Source: Cellulomonas taurus
GTDB taxonomy: Bacteria > Actinomycetota > Actinomycetes > Actinomycetales > Cellulomonadaceae
Assembly (NCBI RefSeq): GCF_012931845.1
Contig: NZ_CP051884.1
Span: 2,976,001 to 3,040,000, forward strand
Length of the DNA stretch: 64,000 bases
Direction of reading: 5' to 3'
Below the pieces are notes generated by a model that worked only from the letters and a program-made list of their open reading frames with translations, was not told the origin of the DNA and searched no databases. Shown one piece after another: positions 44,438-55,084 of this stretch. Numbering within the stretch: position 1 is the first letter of the stretch; every line of letters starts with the position of its first letter. Position numbers and translations under genes: made by a program.

Positions 44438-45559
44438 TCAGGCGACCCGGTAGCTGTTCACCAGCCGCACGGCACCGCCCTGCACACCCTTGGTCCCCGC
44501 GACCAGGTCCGGACCCGGGGTGTCCAGCTCGCCGTCCAGCGCGCGCACCTCGCCCAGCGTCCAGGCGGGCAGGCCGAGTCGTCCGGCCTCCCGGGTCAGC
44601 GCCTCGGCGCGGTCCGCCGCGACGATCGCCACCATGCCCACCCCGAGGTTCAGGGTGCGCTCCAGGTCGTGCCACGGCACCTGGCCGAGGTGCTGGGCGA
44701 CCTGGAACACGGCCGGCAGCTCCCAGGACGCGCGATCGATGTCGGCGACCAGCCCGGCCGGCAGCACCCGAGCGACGTTCGCCGCCAGCCCGCCGCCGGT
44801 CACGTGGCTGAAGGCGTGCACCCCGCCCGTCGCGGCCAGCGCCAGGCAGTCGGCGGCGTACACCCGGGTCGGCTCCAACAGCTCGGCCCCCAGCGTGCGG
44901 CCGAACTCGGGCACCTCCCGATCCAGCGACCAACCGGCCACGTCGATCACGCGGCGCACCAGCGAGTACCCGTTCGAGTGCAGCCCGGAGGACCCGAGGG
45001 CGAGCAGCACGTCACCGGTCCGCACCCGCTCCGGGCCGAGCAGGTCGTCCGCCTCGACCACGCCGGTGGCGGCCCCGGCCACGTCGTACTCGTCCGGTGC
45101 GAGCAGACCCGGGTGCTCGGCGGTCTCGCCGCCGACCAACGCGGTCCCGGCGACCTCGCAGGCGGCGGCGATCCCGCGCACCACGGCGGCGATCCGCTCC
45201 GGCACCACCTTCCCGCAGGCGATGTAGTCGGTCATGAACAGCGGCCGGGCGCCCACCACGACGATGTCGTCCACCACCATGCCGACCAGGTCGAAGCCGA
45301 TGGTGTCGTGCACGTCCATCGCCTGGGCGATGGCGACCTTGGTGCCCACCCCGTCGGTGGAGCTCGCCAGCAGTGGGCGGCGGTATCCGGTCAGGGCAGA
45401 GGCGTCGAACAAACCGGCGAAGCCCCCGACGCCGCCGAGCACCTCGGGCCCGTGGGTGGCCCGCACGGCGTCCTTCATCAGCTCGACCGCGCGGTCACCG
45501 GCCTCGGTGTCGACACCGGCGGCGGCGTAGGTCACGGGCTGGGACACACTGCTGGTCAC
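44438..45559 (-). CDS. purM: Phosphoribosylformylglycinamidine cyclo-ligase
   Basis: A 373-residue AIR synthetase of de novo purine synthesis; closes the imidazole ring using ATP. Seen: TYAAAGVDTEAGDRAVELM, LLASSTDGVGTK, DLVGMVVDDIVVVGARPLF, VGGETAEHPG and HVTGGGLAANVARVLP. GTG start at 45559 overlaps the purF stop by 4 nt, so it is translated with purF. Length normal. Confidence 0.95.
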   Translation of the reverse strand: MTSSVSQPVTYAAAGVDTEAGDRAVELMKDAVRATHGPEVLGGVGGFAGLFDASALTGYRRPLLASSTDGVGTKVAIAQAMDVHDTIGFDLVGMVVDDIVVVGARPLFMTDYIACGKVVPERIAAVVRGIAAACEVAGTALVGGETAEHPGLLAPDEYDVAGAATGVVEADDLLGPERVRTGDVLLALGSSGLHSNGYSLVRRVIDVAGWSLDREVPEFGRTLGAELLEPTRVYAADCLALAATGGVHAFSHVTGGGLAANVARVLPAGLVADIDRASWELPAVFQVAQHLGQVPWHDLERTLNLGVGMVAIVAADRAEALTREAGRLGLPAWTLGEVRALDGELDTPGPDLVAGTKGVQGGAVRLVNSYRVA

Positions 45560-47100
45560 GGTTGCTCCAGGGCGGAGGATCCGCCGGTCGAGGGGACGAT
45601 GGTCGTCAGGCCGTCCGGGCCCAACGGCAGTTCGTTCTGCTCCAGCAGGTGCTTGCCCAGCCGGTCGGCCGGCGGCAGCTCGATCGGGTACTGGCCGGAG
45701 AAGCACGCGGTGCACAGCTGGTTCGCCGGCTGCTCGGTGGCGGCGATCATGCTGTCCATCGAGATGTAGCCCAGCGAGTCGGCACCGAGCGAGGCCCCGA
45801 TGTCGTCCACCGACAGGCCGTTGGCGATCAGCTCCGCACGCGAGGCGAAGTCGATGCCGTAGAAGCACGGCCACTTCACCGGCGGCGAGCTGATCCGGAC
45901 GTGGACCTCGGCGGCGCCCGCCTCGCGGAGCATCCGGATCAGGGCGCGCTGGGTGTTGCCGCGCACGATCGAGTCGTCGACCACCACCAGCCGCTTGCCA
46001 CGGATCACCTCGCGCAGCGGGTTCAGCTTCAGTCGGATGCCGAGCTGGCGCAGCGTCTGGGACGGTTGGATGAAGGTGCGGCCGACGTAGGCGTTCTTGG
46101 TCAGGCCCTGGCCGAACGGGATGCCGGACGCCTGGGCGTACCCGACCGCCGCGGGGGTGCCGGACTCGGGCACCGGGATGACCAGATCGGCCTCCACCGG
46201 GTGCTCCTGGGCGAGGCGGCGACCCATCTCGACCCGGGCGGCGTGCACCGAGCGTCCGCTGATCGTGGTGTCCGGTCGGGCGAGGTACACGTACTCGAAG
46301 ACGCACCCGGCGGGCTGCTGGCGCTCGGTGAAGCGGCGGGTGCGCAGGCCGTCGGCGTCGATCGCGATCAACTCGCCCGGCTCGACCTCGCGGACGAACG
46401 AGGCGCCCACGATGTCCAGCGCCGGGGTCTCGGAGGCGACCACCCAGCCGCGCTCCAGGCGACCCAGCACCAGCGGCCGGACCCCCTGCGGGTCGCGGGC
46501 CGCGTACAGCGTGTGCTCGTCCATCCAGACCAGGCTGAACGCGCCGCACAGCCGGGGCAGCACCTCCATCGCGGTGGCTTCCAGCGTCCGGTCCGGGTCC
46601 CCGGCGAACAGCGCCGTCACCAGGGCGGTGTCGGTGGTGTTCCCGCGGGCGAGCTCGCCACGCCGCTGACTGCCGTAGCGCTCGGCGACCAGCTCCACCA
46701 GCTCCGCGGTGTTGGTCAGGTTGCCGTTGTGCGCCAGCGCGACGGTGCCGCCCGCGGTGGGGCCGAGGGTCGGCTGGGCGTTCTCCCAGGTGGAGCCGCC
46801 GGTGGTCGAGTACCGGGCGTGCCCGACGGCGATGTGCCCGTGCAGTGCGTTCAGCGCTGTCTCGTCGAAGACCTGCGAAACCAGGCCCATGTCCTTGTAG
46901 ACCAGCAGCTGCTCACCGTTGGAGGTGGCGATGCCCGCGGACTCCTGTCCGCGGTGCTGGAGGGCGTAGAGCCCGAAGTAGGCGAGTTTGGCGACCTCTT
47001 CACCGGGTGCCCAGACCCCGAAGACGCCACAAGCGTCCTGAGGTCCCTTCTCACCCGGCATCAGGTCGTGGTTGAGGAGTCCGTCTCCGCGGGGGGCCAC
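45556..47100 (-). CDS. purF: Amidophosphoribosyltransferase
   Basis: 514 residues; first committed step of purine synthesis (PRPP + Gln to phosphoribosylamine). The N-terminal nucleophile Cys lies in DACGVFGVWAPGEEVA, exposed after removal of a short propeptide; LQHRGQESAGIA follows. The PRPP-binding loop RLVVVDDSIVRGNTQ and C-terminal Cys residues (possible cluster ligands) are present. GTG 47100 is chosen because RGDGLLNHDLMPGEKGPQD matches the usual N-terminus of actinobacterial PurF. Operon purF-purM. Confidence 0.95.
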   Translation of the reverse strand: MAPRGDGLLNHDLMPGEKGPQDACGVFGVWAPGEEVAKLAYFGLYALQHRGQESAGIATSNGEQLLVYKDMGLVSQVFDETALNALHGHIAVGHARYSTTGGSTWENAQPTLGPTAGGTVALAHNGNLTNTAELVELVAERYGSQRRGELARGNTTDTALVTALFAGDPDRTLEATAMEVLPRLCGAFSLVWMDEHTLYAARDPQGVRPLVLGRLERGWVVASETPALDIVGASFVREVEPGELIAIDADGLRTRRFTERQQPAGCVFEYVYLARPDTTISGRSVHAARVEMGRRLAQEHPVEADLVIPVPESGTPAAVGYAQASGIPFGQGLTKNAYVGRTFIQPSQTLRQLGIRLKLNPLREVIRGKRLVVVDDSIVRGNTQRALIRMLREAGAAEVHVRISSPPVKWPCFYGIDFASRAELIANGLSVDDIGASLGADSLGYISMDSMIAATEQPANQLCTACFSGQYPIELPPADRLGKHLLEQNELPLGPDGLTTIVPSTGGSSALEQP

Positions 47101-47157
47101 AGGTCCTATGGTGACACACCCCACTGTGCCGGTCGGACGATCTGCGGCTTTTGTCGG

Positions 47158-47670
47158 TCAGCCTCGACGACTGCGCCGGTCAGCCCACACGGCGGCACCG
47201 GCCCCGACCAGCGCACCCAGGCAGCCACCGGCCACGGCGCTGATGAACCGGATCGCGCCCTCCCCCTCGAAGGCGCTGATGAACGCCTGGCCCTGCTCCG
47301 CGGCCAGCGCACCCGGGTCGGCGTTCGCGAAGATCAGGGCCAGCACGAAGCCCAGCACGATGCCGAGCAACGCACCGGCGGTGATGAACGCACCGATCTT
47401 GGGGGCGCGGCGCACCGTGGCGTCCTCGGCGATCTGCGCCAGGTGCTGCTCGGTGGGCAGGTCCGGCGCGTCCGACGGCTCGGTCCCCGTCGCGTCGGTG
47501 GGCTGCGTCGCGTCGGTGGGCTGCGTCGCGTCGGTGGGCTGCGTCGCGTCGGTGGGCTGCGTCGCGTCGGTGGGCTGCGTCGCGTCGGTGGGCTGCGTCG
47601 CGTCGGTGGGCTGCGCCGCCGCATCGGGTCCGGGGGCGTCCGGGCGGGGTCGCTGCTGTCCATCGGCCAT
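47158..47670 (-). CDS. Membrane protein with hexapeptide QPTDAT repeats
   Basis: 170 residues. After a Pro/Asp-rich start comes QPTDAT seven times in a row (~residues 19-61), an acidic helical region (LPTEQHLAQIAEDATVRRAPK), two membrane helices (~92-115 and ~140-162) and an Arg-rich tail. The family is unassigned; genes of this sort sit next to purF in several actinobacteria. The repeat number may vary between strains. ATG 47670. It lies upstream of purF on the same strand, 57 bp away. Confidence 0.75.
   Translation of the reverse strand: MADGQQRPRPDAPGPDAAAQPTDATQPTDATQPTDATQPTDATQPTDATQPTDATQPTDATGTEPSDAPDLPTEQHLAQIAEDATVRRAPKIGAFITAGALLGIVLGFVLALIFANADPGALAAEQGQAFISAFEGEGAIRFISAVAGGCLGALVGAGAAVWADRRSRRG
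47489..47614 (-). repeat. Seven perfect 18-bp tandem repeats
   Basis: The unit GTCGCGTCGGTGGGCTGC occurs seven times without a mismatch (126 bp), encoding QPTDAT on the minus strand. Perfect identity suggests recent slippage or selection for the exact DNA. As the unit is a multiple of three, copy changes keep the frame. Confidence 0.95.
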
Positions 47671-47714
47671 GCGGCGATCCTAGGTGCCGCACCCGGGTGA
47701 CACGTCCCGCCACC

Positions 47715-47720
47715 TAGGCT
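47715..47720 (+). promoter_or_regulatory. -10 box of the YigZ-family gene, leaderless configuration
   Basis: TAGGCT lies seven bases before the GTG start at 47728; no Shine-Dalgarno sequence is present. Confidence 0.45.
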
Positions 47721-47727
47721 CGTCCCT

Positions 47728-48372
47728 GTGATCTCCGCCTATCCGTCGACCATCGCCGCACCGGTGGAGCACGAGCTGGTGGAGAAGAAGTCCCGGTTCC
47801 TCACCCTGGTCGCCCCGGTGCGCACAGTCGCGGAGGCGGACGCGCTGATCGCCGCCCGCCGCAAGCAGTTCTGGGACGCCCGGCACCACTGCGTCGCCCT
47901 GATCGTCGGCACTGGGGCCGACCAGCAGCGGTCGAACGACGACGGCGAACCCTCCGGCACCGCGGGCATCCCGATGCTGGAGGTGCTCCGCCGCCGGGAG
48001 CTGACCGACCTGGTCGCGGTCGTCACCCGGTACTTCGGTGGGGTGAAGCTCGGTGCCGGTGGCCTGGTGCGCGCCTACTCCACGGCGGTGTCCGAGACGC
48101 TGGACCGGGCGGTGCTGCTGCGCCGGCTCGCCGCCACCGTGGTCACGCTCCGGGTGGGACACCAGGACGCGGGGCGGCTGCACGGGGTGCTGGCCGCCTG
48201 GTGCGAGGCTCACGACGCCGAGGTGCGCGGGGTGGACTACGGCGAACGGGCGGTGATCACGCTGGTGGTCGCCCCTGCCGGGCTGGACGACCTGGACGCG
48301 GTGGTCGCGGCGGCCACCAGCGGTGCGGTGTCGGTCGAGCGCGGGGAGACGGTAATCCTGGACCGTCGCTGA
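47728..48372 (+). CDS. YigZ/IMPACT family protein
   Basis: 214 residues. The family signature is clear: KKSRFLTLVAPV, DDGEPSGTAGIPMLEVL and LVAVVTRYFGGVKLGAGGLVRAY. These proteins have an N-terminal ribosomal-S5-like domain and a C-terminal EF-G-like domain; a role in translation stress has been suggested but the function is unsettled. GTG start at 47728 fits the leaderless promoter. Convergent with the sterol-carrier-like gene. Confidence 0.92.
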   Translation: MISAYPSTIAAPVEHELVEKKSRFLTLVAPVRTVAEADALIAARRKQFWDARHHCVALIVGTGADQQRSNDDGEPSGTAGIPMLEVLRRRELTDLVAVVTRYFGGVKLGAGGLVRAYSTAVSETLDRAVLLRRLAATVVTLRVGHQDAGRLHGVLAAWCEAHDAEVRGVDYGERAVITLVVAPAGLDDLDAVVAAATSGAVSVERGETVILDRR

Positions 48373-48438
48373 CCCCCGGCCCCTCCGGGTCGGGCGGCAT
48401 CAAGCCGAGGTGGTCCTGCGACGGCCGGATGCGGCCGG

Positions 48439-48813
48439 TCAGTCCCGGCGCCGCACCGCCTGCAACGGCAGCAGCATCGAGATGTCCGCCCGCTCCCCCG
48501 AGGCCGACACCCGGCCGTCGGCGACGGCGTCGTCCCAGTGCACCGCGCCGGTGACCAGCTGCATCCAGGTCTCCGGGTCGGTCTCCACCACGTTCGGCGG
48601 GGTGCCACGGGTGTGCCGCGGACCGTCGATCGCCTGCACCGCGCCGTCCGGCGGGACCCGGACCTCGACGGTGTGACCGGGGGCGACGTCCGCCAGTTCC
48701 TCCAAGGTGAAGCGGACGGCGGTGCGTCGCGCCCTCAGATCGTCGGGGTGGTCGCGCCACGTGGTGACGGCGGCGCGGCCGACGGCGGGGTCGGTGCGGC
48801 GACGGGGAGGCAT
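48439..48813 (-). CDS. Sterol-carrier-family (SCP2-like) protein
   Basis: 124 residues. A charged N-terminus, RFTLEELADVAPGHTVEVRVPPDG, ETDPETWMQLVTGAVHWDDAV and a C-terminal ADISMLLPLQ: the actinobacterial sterol-carrier-like family commonly found beside purF/purM. Probably binds a lipid or other hydrophobic ligand; the real partner is unknown. ATG 48813 has no clear ribosome-binding site, and only 4 bp separate it from the stop of the GH6 gene upstream on the same strand, so expression from that transcript is likely. Confidence 0.8.
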   Translation of the reverse strand: MPPRRRTDPAVGRAAVTTWRDHPDDLRARRTAVRFTLEELADVAPGHTVEVRVPPDGAVQAIDGPRHTRGTPPNVVETDPETWMQLVTGAVHWDDAVADGRVSASGERADISMLLPLQAVRRRD

Positions 48814-48817
48814 GGCG

Positions 48818-50188
48818 TCATTCTGCCCCGGCGCCGCCGACCAGCTCGCGGGCGATCTCCGGCCACCACTGCCCGGCCTCGGGTCCACCGTTGCAGGTGC
48901 CGTCCGACTCACCCGGGTGCTTGATCCACAGCACGGCGTCCAGCGCCGTGTCGTCGTCGATCAGCCGGGGGTCCTCGCCCAGCGAGCGGCCGCGCACGTT
49001 GCACCACTCGTCGCTGTCACTGCCACTGCCGTTGCGGGAGGTGTCGACGACGTACCCGAGGTCGCCGGTCGCCTGGGACACCGCCTCGCCGTAGCGCACC
49101 GTCTCCTCGGTGCCGACGTAGTTCGAGACGTTGAGCGCGAAGCCGGTCAGGTGCTCCGTGCCGACCTCGGTGATCCGGGCGGCCGCCTCCTCGGCGGACA
49201 GCCACCGCGCGTGCCCGGCGTCGAGGTAGACCCGGGCACCGGCGGCGTCCAGCTGCGCGGCGGCGTCCCGGAGCATCCCCACCCGGTCGCCCTGCCCGTC
49301 GCAGTCGCCGACCTGGGCGAGGGCATCCGGTTCCAGCACCACCCAGGGGGCACCGGTGATCGCGTCGGCGACCGCGGCGATCCAGCTCCGGTAGCCGTCC
49401 TCGGTGCTGCCACCGGCCGAGTGCGCGCCGCAATCCCGGCCGGGGATCGCGTAGATCACCAGCACGCCGGTCTTCCCGGCAGCCACGGCGGCACCGGTGT
49501 AGGCGGCGACATCCTGCGCGGCGGCCGTCGGGTCGGGGTCCAGCACCCAGTGCGCCTGCGGGGTGTCGGCGATCCGCTCGAACACAGCACGGTCAGCACC
49601 GCTGGCCGCCTGCGCCGCCTGTCCGGCCACCGTGTCAGGGTCGACGTAGAAGCCGGTGGCGCTCGACGGGGTCGTCGTCGGGTCAGCCGTGCGGAGCTGT
49701 CCGCCGCAGGCGGCGCCGTTCAGCGTGGCACCGACCAGGGTCGGGGTCGCGTCACCGGTCCGCTCACCGTTGAAGCCCACGGTGGCGGACTGCCCGGCCG
49801 ACAGGTCCGTGGCCCAGTCGGGCGCGGTCACCTGCACCGGCACGCCGTCCACGCCGCCGGAGACCAGGGTGGCGCCCCAGGCCTCGGTCACCGTCGACCC
49901 GTCGGAGAGCGTCCAGCTCAGCCGCCAGTCCGGGGCAGCCGTCGCGGTGGTCACCACCAGCTCGGCGCCGAACCCGCCCGGCCAGGTGCCGGTCACGGTG
50001 AGCCGCGCCGCGCAGCTGTCGTCGGTGGCGACCGGGCTGGGCGCGGGGGCGGACGTGGTGCTGGCGGCGACCGGACGCACCGGATCGCCGTCCCCCGTGC
50101 CCCGACCGAGCAGGGCGATCACCAGGACCACCACCAGCACCGCGCCGACCAACGTCCCGCCCAGCAGCACCGTCGCTCGCCGCGTCAT
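48818..50188 (-). CDS. GH6 cellulase with N-terminal membrane anchor or signal and CBM2-like domain
   Basis: 456 residues. A hydrophobic N-terminal helix (residues ~8-28, no clear cleavage site) and a Thr/Ser/Pro linker precede a CBM2-like cellulose-binding domain (~58-165; LTVTGTWPGGFGAELVV, WTLSDG). The GH6 catalytic domain (~175-456) shows VIYAIPGRDCGAHSAGG, WVVLEPDAL, LDAGHARWL, VDTSRNG and WIKHPGESDGTCNGG. It cleaves beta-1,4-glucan with inversion; catalytic Asp residues are in place. GH6 plus CBM2 is typical of Cellulomonas-like actinobacteria. ATG 50188. Confidence 0.9.
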   Translation of the reverse strand: MTRRATVLLGGTLVGAVLVVVLVIALLGRGTGDGDPVRPVAASTTSAPAPSPVATDDSCAARLTVTGTWPGGFGAELVVTTATAAPDWRLSWTLSDGSTVTEAWGATLVSGGVDGVPVQVTAPDWATDLSAGQSATVGFNGERTGDATPTLVGATLNGAACGGQLRTADPTTTPSSATGFYVDPDTVAGQAAQAASGADRAVFERIADTPQAHWVLDPDPTAAAQDVAAYTGAAVAAGKTGVLVIYAIPGRDCGAHSAGGSTEDGYRSWIAAVADAITGAPWVVLEPDALAQVGDCDGQGDRVGMLRDAAAQLDAAGARVYLDAGHARWLSAEEAAARITEVGTEHLTGFALNVSNYVGTEETVRYGEAVSQATGDLGYVVDTSRNGSGSDSDEWCNVRGRSLGEDPRLIDDDTALDAVLWIKHPGESDGTCNGGPEAGQWWPEIARELVGGAGAE

Positions 50189-50248
50189 CGCCTGTCCCCT
50201 CCGCCGGACGATCCGGACCCGCGAGCACAGGCTAGGGCCGGTCGGTGT

Positions 50249-51655
<1,407 letters not shown>

Positions 51656-52522
51656 TCAGTTCGCGAACAGCGCGAGGCACCAGAGCACGGTGATCGCCTG
51701 CAGTCCGCGGTTCCGGATCAGGAACCGGGACGGGTCGGCGATCCCGCCGTGCACCGCCGCCAGTTGCAGGCAGCGCAGCACGCCGATGCTGGCGATCACC
51801 ACCAGCACGGGTCCCGCCGGCCCGGGGTCCCGGGGGAACGACTGGGCGTAGGCCATGACCGCGAGCGCGGCGGCCAGGACCGCCGCCTGGTCCAGGAAGG
51901 TCACCGGGTAGCCGGTCAGCACCGGCCGATGGTCGAGCCGGTCGCCCGCCACAGTGCGCTCGTGCCGTCGTTTGCCGAGCACCAGCATCAGACACAGCGC
52001 GAAGGCCGAGCAGTACACCCACGGGCTCGGCGAGACACCGGCGGCGAGCGCCCCGGCCCAGGCGCGCAGCACGAACCCGGCCGCCACCAGGCTCAGGTCC
52101 AGCAGCGCCACCCGCTTCAGCCCGAGGCTGTAGAGCAGGTTGATCCCGAGGAAGCCGAGCACCGGGACGACGACCTGCGGCAGCTCGACCAGGACCGCCA
52201 CCAGCACCGCGAGCAGGGCCGCCGCCAGCCAGCCCGCCGTCGGCACCGGCACGTCCCCGCAGGCGATCGGCCGGTGGCACTTCTGCGGGTGCAGGCGGTC
52301 CCGGTGCCGGTCGGCGACGTCGTTCAGCAGATAGACCAGGCAGGACATCACGATCAGCGCGAGCACGGCGGCGGCCACTCGCGCCCACCCCGCTAGCGAC
52401 ATCGTGCCCTGCGACACCAGCGCCGGACCGACAGCGATCAGGTTCTTGTGCCACTGGTACGGCCGGAGCAGGTCCAGGCACCGCCCAGCCCTGGCCCGTC
52501 CCGCCACTGTCTGCACAGCCAT
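51656..52522 (-). CDS. UbiA-family prenyltransferase, decaprenyl-phosphate phosphoribosyltransferase-like
   Basis: 288 residues, about eight hydrophobic helices. Asp-rich motif NDVADRHRDRLHPQKCHRPIA and the N-terminal RPYQWHKNLIAVGPAL are close to the pattern of decaprenyl-phosphate phosphoribosyltransferase (ubiA/Rv3806c type), which starts arabinan-precursor synthesis. The second Asp-rich site is less clear (ERTVAGDRLDHRPVLTGYP). Another polyprenyl or quinone-related transferase remains possible. The start codon lies next to a hairpin containing its ribosome-binding site. Confidence 0.8.
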   Translation of the reverse strand: MAVQTVAGRARAGRCLDLLRPYQWHKNLIAVGPALVSQGTMSLAGWARVAAAVLALIVMSCLVYLLNDVADRHRDRLHPQKCHRPIACGDVPVPTAGWLAAALLAVLVAVLVELPQVVVPVLGFLGINLLYSLGLKRVALLDLSLVAAGFVLRAWAGALAAGVSPSPWVYCSAFALCLMLVLGKRRHERTVAGDRLDHRPVLTGYPVTFLDQAAVLAAALAVMAYAQSFPRDPGPAGPVLVVIASIGVLRCLQLAAVHGGIADPSRFLIRNRGLQAITVLWCLALFAN

Positions 52523-52523
52523 G

Positions 52524-52567
52524 CGACCCCCTCAGTCGGGATCAGCCGAACACGGCTGAGGGGGTCG
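52524..52567 (-). promoter_or_regulatory. Hairpin enclosing the Shine-Dalgarno sequence of the UbiA-type gene
   Basis: On the minus strand, CGACCCCCTCAG pairs perfectly (12 bp) with CTGAGGGGGTCG, which ends one base before the ATG at 52522. GAGGGGG, the only ribosome-binding site, is in the 3' arm and would be hidden. An inner CAGCCG-TGTT-CGGCTG hairpin competes for part of the 5' arm. It could also terminate purL transcripts, as purL ends at 52614. Confidence 0.65.
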
Positions 52568-52613
52568 AACGCTGCGTTTTGAGTGGTCGGGCGGTGAAGT
52601 TGAGTGGCGCTAC

Positions 52614-55007
52614 TCAGCCGAAGTACCGGGGCAGCGTCCCCTCAAACGCCTCCCGCGCCTCGGCCAGCGGGAGGGTGAACAGGCCCTGCACCTCGACCGC
52701 GGCCGCGTGCACGTGATCGGCGGGCAGTTCGTCCACCGGAGCCCCGGCACCCGGGGTGCAGGCCTCGGCGGTCTCACCGATCTTCAGCACCGGCACCCCC
52801 TGCGCGGTGCACAGGTCCTCCAGCCGGACGCCCTCGCTCCGGGGCACGGCGACCAGGGCGCGGGCCGTGGACTCGGAGAACAGCAGCTCGAACGGGGTCA
52901 GGCCGCTGCGCTCAGCCAGCGGCGCCAGGTCGACCTGCACGCCGACGCCGTAGCGCAGGCTGGACTCGACCAGTGCCTGGGCCAGACCACCCTCGGACAG
53001 GTCGTGGGCGGCGTCGGCCACCCCGTCCCGTGCAGCGCGGATCAGCACCTCGGCCAGGCGGCGCTCGGCCTCCAGGTCGACCTGCGGCGGCAGACCACCC
53101 AGGTGGGAGTGCGCCACCTCGGCCCAGGCCGAGCCGTCCAGCTCGGAGCGGGTGGTGCCCAGCAGGTACACCGACTGGCCCGGCTCGGACCACCCGGAGC
53201 GGACGGCCTTGGCGACGTCGTCCAGGACACCCAGGACGCCGACCACCGGGGTCGGGTGGATCGCGGAATCGATCTTCCCGGGCTCGCCGGTGCCGTTGTA
53301 GAGCGAGACGTTGCCGCCGGTGACCGGCACCGACAGCGTCTGGCACGCCTCGGCCAGCCCCTCGATCGCCTGCACCAGCTGCCACATCGACGCCGGGTCC
53401 TCCGGGCTGCCGAAGTTCAGGCAGTCGGTGACCGCCAGCGGCCGCGCACCGGAGGCGGCGACATTGCGGTACGCCTCCGCGAGCGCCAGCTGCGCACCGG
53501 TGAACGGGTCGAGCTTGGCGTAGCGGCCGTTGGCATCGGTGGCCAGCGCGACCCCGAGACCGGTGGACTCGTCGACCCGGATCACCCCGGCGTCATCCGG
53601 CTGCGCGGCGGCGGTGTTGCCCTGCACGAACCGGTCGTACTGGTCGGTGACCCAGGCCTTGGACGCCAGGTTCGGCGAGGCCAGCAGGTCCAGCACGCAT
53701 CGCCGGAGCTCGGCGCCGGTCTCCGGCCGCGGCAGCACCGCCACGGTGTCGGCGTTGAGCTCGGCCTGCCAGGTCGGCATCGAGTACGGCCGGTCGTACA
53801 CCGGTCCCTCGTGCGCGACGGTCTTGGGGTCCACGTCCACGATCCGGCGGCCGTGATGGTCGATGGTCAGGCGACCGGTGCCGGTCACCTCGCCGATCAC
53901 GGCGGTCTCGACGTCCCACTTGGCGGTGATCGCCAGGAACGCGTCCAGCTGCTCCGGCCGGACCACGGCCATCATCCGTTCCTGCGACTCGGACATCAGG
54001 ATCTCGCCCGCGGTCAGGGTCGGGTCGCGCAGCAGCACGTTCTCCAGGTCGACGTGCATGCCGCCGTCACCGTTGGACGCCAGCTCGCTGGTCGCGCAGG
54101 AGATGCCCGCCGCGCCCAGGTCCTGGATGCCCTCCACCACGTGGGCGGCGAACAGCTCCAGGCAGCACTCGATCAGCACCTTCTCCATGAAGGGGTCGCC
54201 GACCTGGACGCTCGGCCGCTTGGACGGCTTCGCGTCGTCGAAGGTCTCCGAGGCCAGGATCGAGGCGCCGCCGATGCCGTCGCCACCGGTGCGCGCCCCG
54301 AAGAGCACCACCTTGTTGCCGACCCCGGAGGCGTTCGCCAGGTGGATGTCCTCGTGCCGCAGCACGCCGAGGCAGAGCGCGTTCACCAGCGGGTTGCCCT
54401 GGTAGGAGGCGTCGAACACCAGCTCACCGCCGATGTTCGGCAGGCCGAGGCTGTTCCCGTAGCCACCGACGCCGGAGACCACCCCGTGCACCACGCGTGC
54501 GGTGTCCGGGTGGTCGATCGCCCCGAACCGCAGCTGGTCCATCACCGCCACCGGGCGGGCACCCATCGAGATGATGTCCCGCACGATGCCGCCGACCCCG
54601 GTCGCCGCACCCTGGTACGGCTCGACGTAGGACGGGTGGTTGTGCGACTCGACCTTGAAGGTCACCGCCCACCCGTCGCCGATGTCGACCACGCCGGCGT
54701 TCTCCCCGATCCCGACCAGCAGGTGCTCGCGCATCGCGTCGGTGGTCTTCTTGCCGAAGGTGCTCAGGTGCTTCTTGCTCGACTTGTACGAGCAGTGCTC
54801 CGACCACATCACCGAGTACATCGCCAGCTCGGCGGCGGTGGGGCGGCGACCCAGGATGTCCCGGATCTGCTGGTACTCCTCCGGCTTGAGACCCAGCTCC
54901 GCGAAGGGCTGCTCCTGATCCGGGGTGGCGACGGCGTTCTCGACTGTGTCGGTGGCGTCGGTGGCGTCCGTGATGGCCGCGCTCTGATTGCGGGTGGACG
55001 TGCTCAT
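52614..55007 (-). CDS. purL: Phosphoribosylformylglycinamidine synthase subunit II
   Basis: 797 residues; ATP-dependent conversion of FGAR to FGAM, needing PurS and PurQ, which are not in the window. Seen: [51 protein letters not shown] and [13 protein letters not shown]. The duplicated AIR-synthetase-like halves are complete. The first ~30 residues are a Thr/Asp-rich extension ([13 protein letters not shown]). ATG 55007 after AAGGG. Separate from purF-purM, about 5.5 kb away. Confidence 0.95.
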   Translation of the reverse strand: MSTSTRNQSAAITDATDATDTVENAVATPDQEQPFAELGLKPEEYQQIRDILGRRPTAAELAMYSVMWSEHCSYKSSKKHLSTFGKKTTDAMREHLLVGIGENAGVVDIGDGWAVTFKVESHNHPSYVEPYQGAATGVGGIVRDIISMGARPVAVMDQLRFGAIDHPDTARVVHGVVSGVGGYGNSLGLPNIGGELVFDASYQGNPLVNALCLGVLRHEDIHLANASGVGNKVVLFGARTGGDGIGGASILASETFDDAKPSKRPSVQVGDPFMEKVLIECCLELFAAHVVEGIQDLGAAGISCATSELASNGDGGMHVDLENVLLRDPTLTAGEILMSESQERMMAVVRPEQLDAFLAITAKWDVETAVIGEVTGTGRLTIDHHGRRIVDVDPKTVAHEGPVYDRPYSMPTWQAELNADTVAVLPRPETGAELRRCVLDLLASPNLASKAWVTDQYDRFVQGNTAAAQPDDAGVIRVDESTGLGVALATDANGRYAKLDPFTGAQLALAEAYRNVAASGARPLAVTDCLNFGSPEDPASMWQLVQAIEGLAEACQTLSVPVTGGNVSLYNGTGEPGKIDSAIHPTPVVGVLGVLDDVAKAVRSGWSEPGQSVYLLGTTRSELDGSAWAEVAHSHLGGLPPQVDLEAERRLAEVLIRAARDGVADAAHDLSEGGLAQALVESSLRYGVGVQVDLAPLAERSGLTPFELLFSESTARALVAVPRSEGVRLEDLCTAQGVPVLKIGETAEACTPGAGAPVDELPADHVHAAAVEVQGLFTLPLAEAREAFEGTLPRYFG

Positions 55008-55084
55008 CGGATCCCTTGCGACTGGGGTGCCCGGGAGACCCGGGGCGCTGACGGCGTCGGGGCACAGGCTACCGTCGCCTCACC

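Noticed and set aside
47489..47614. Possible CRISPR-like array
   Set aside because: The 18-bp units are contiguous without spacers and lie in frame within a coding sequence, so this is a tandem repeat.
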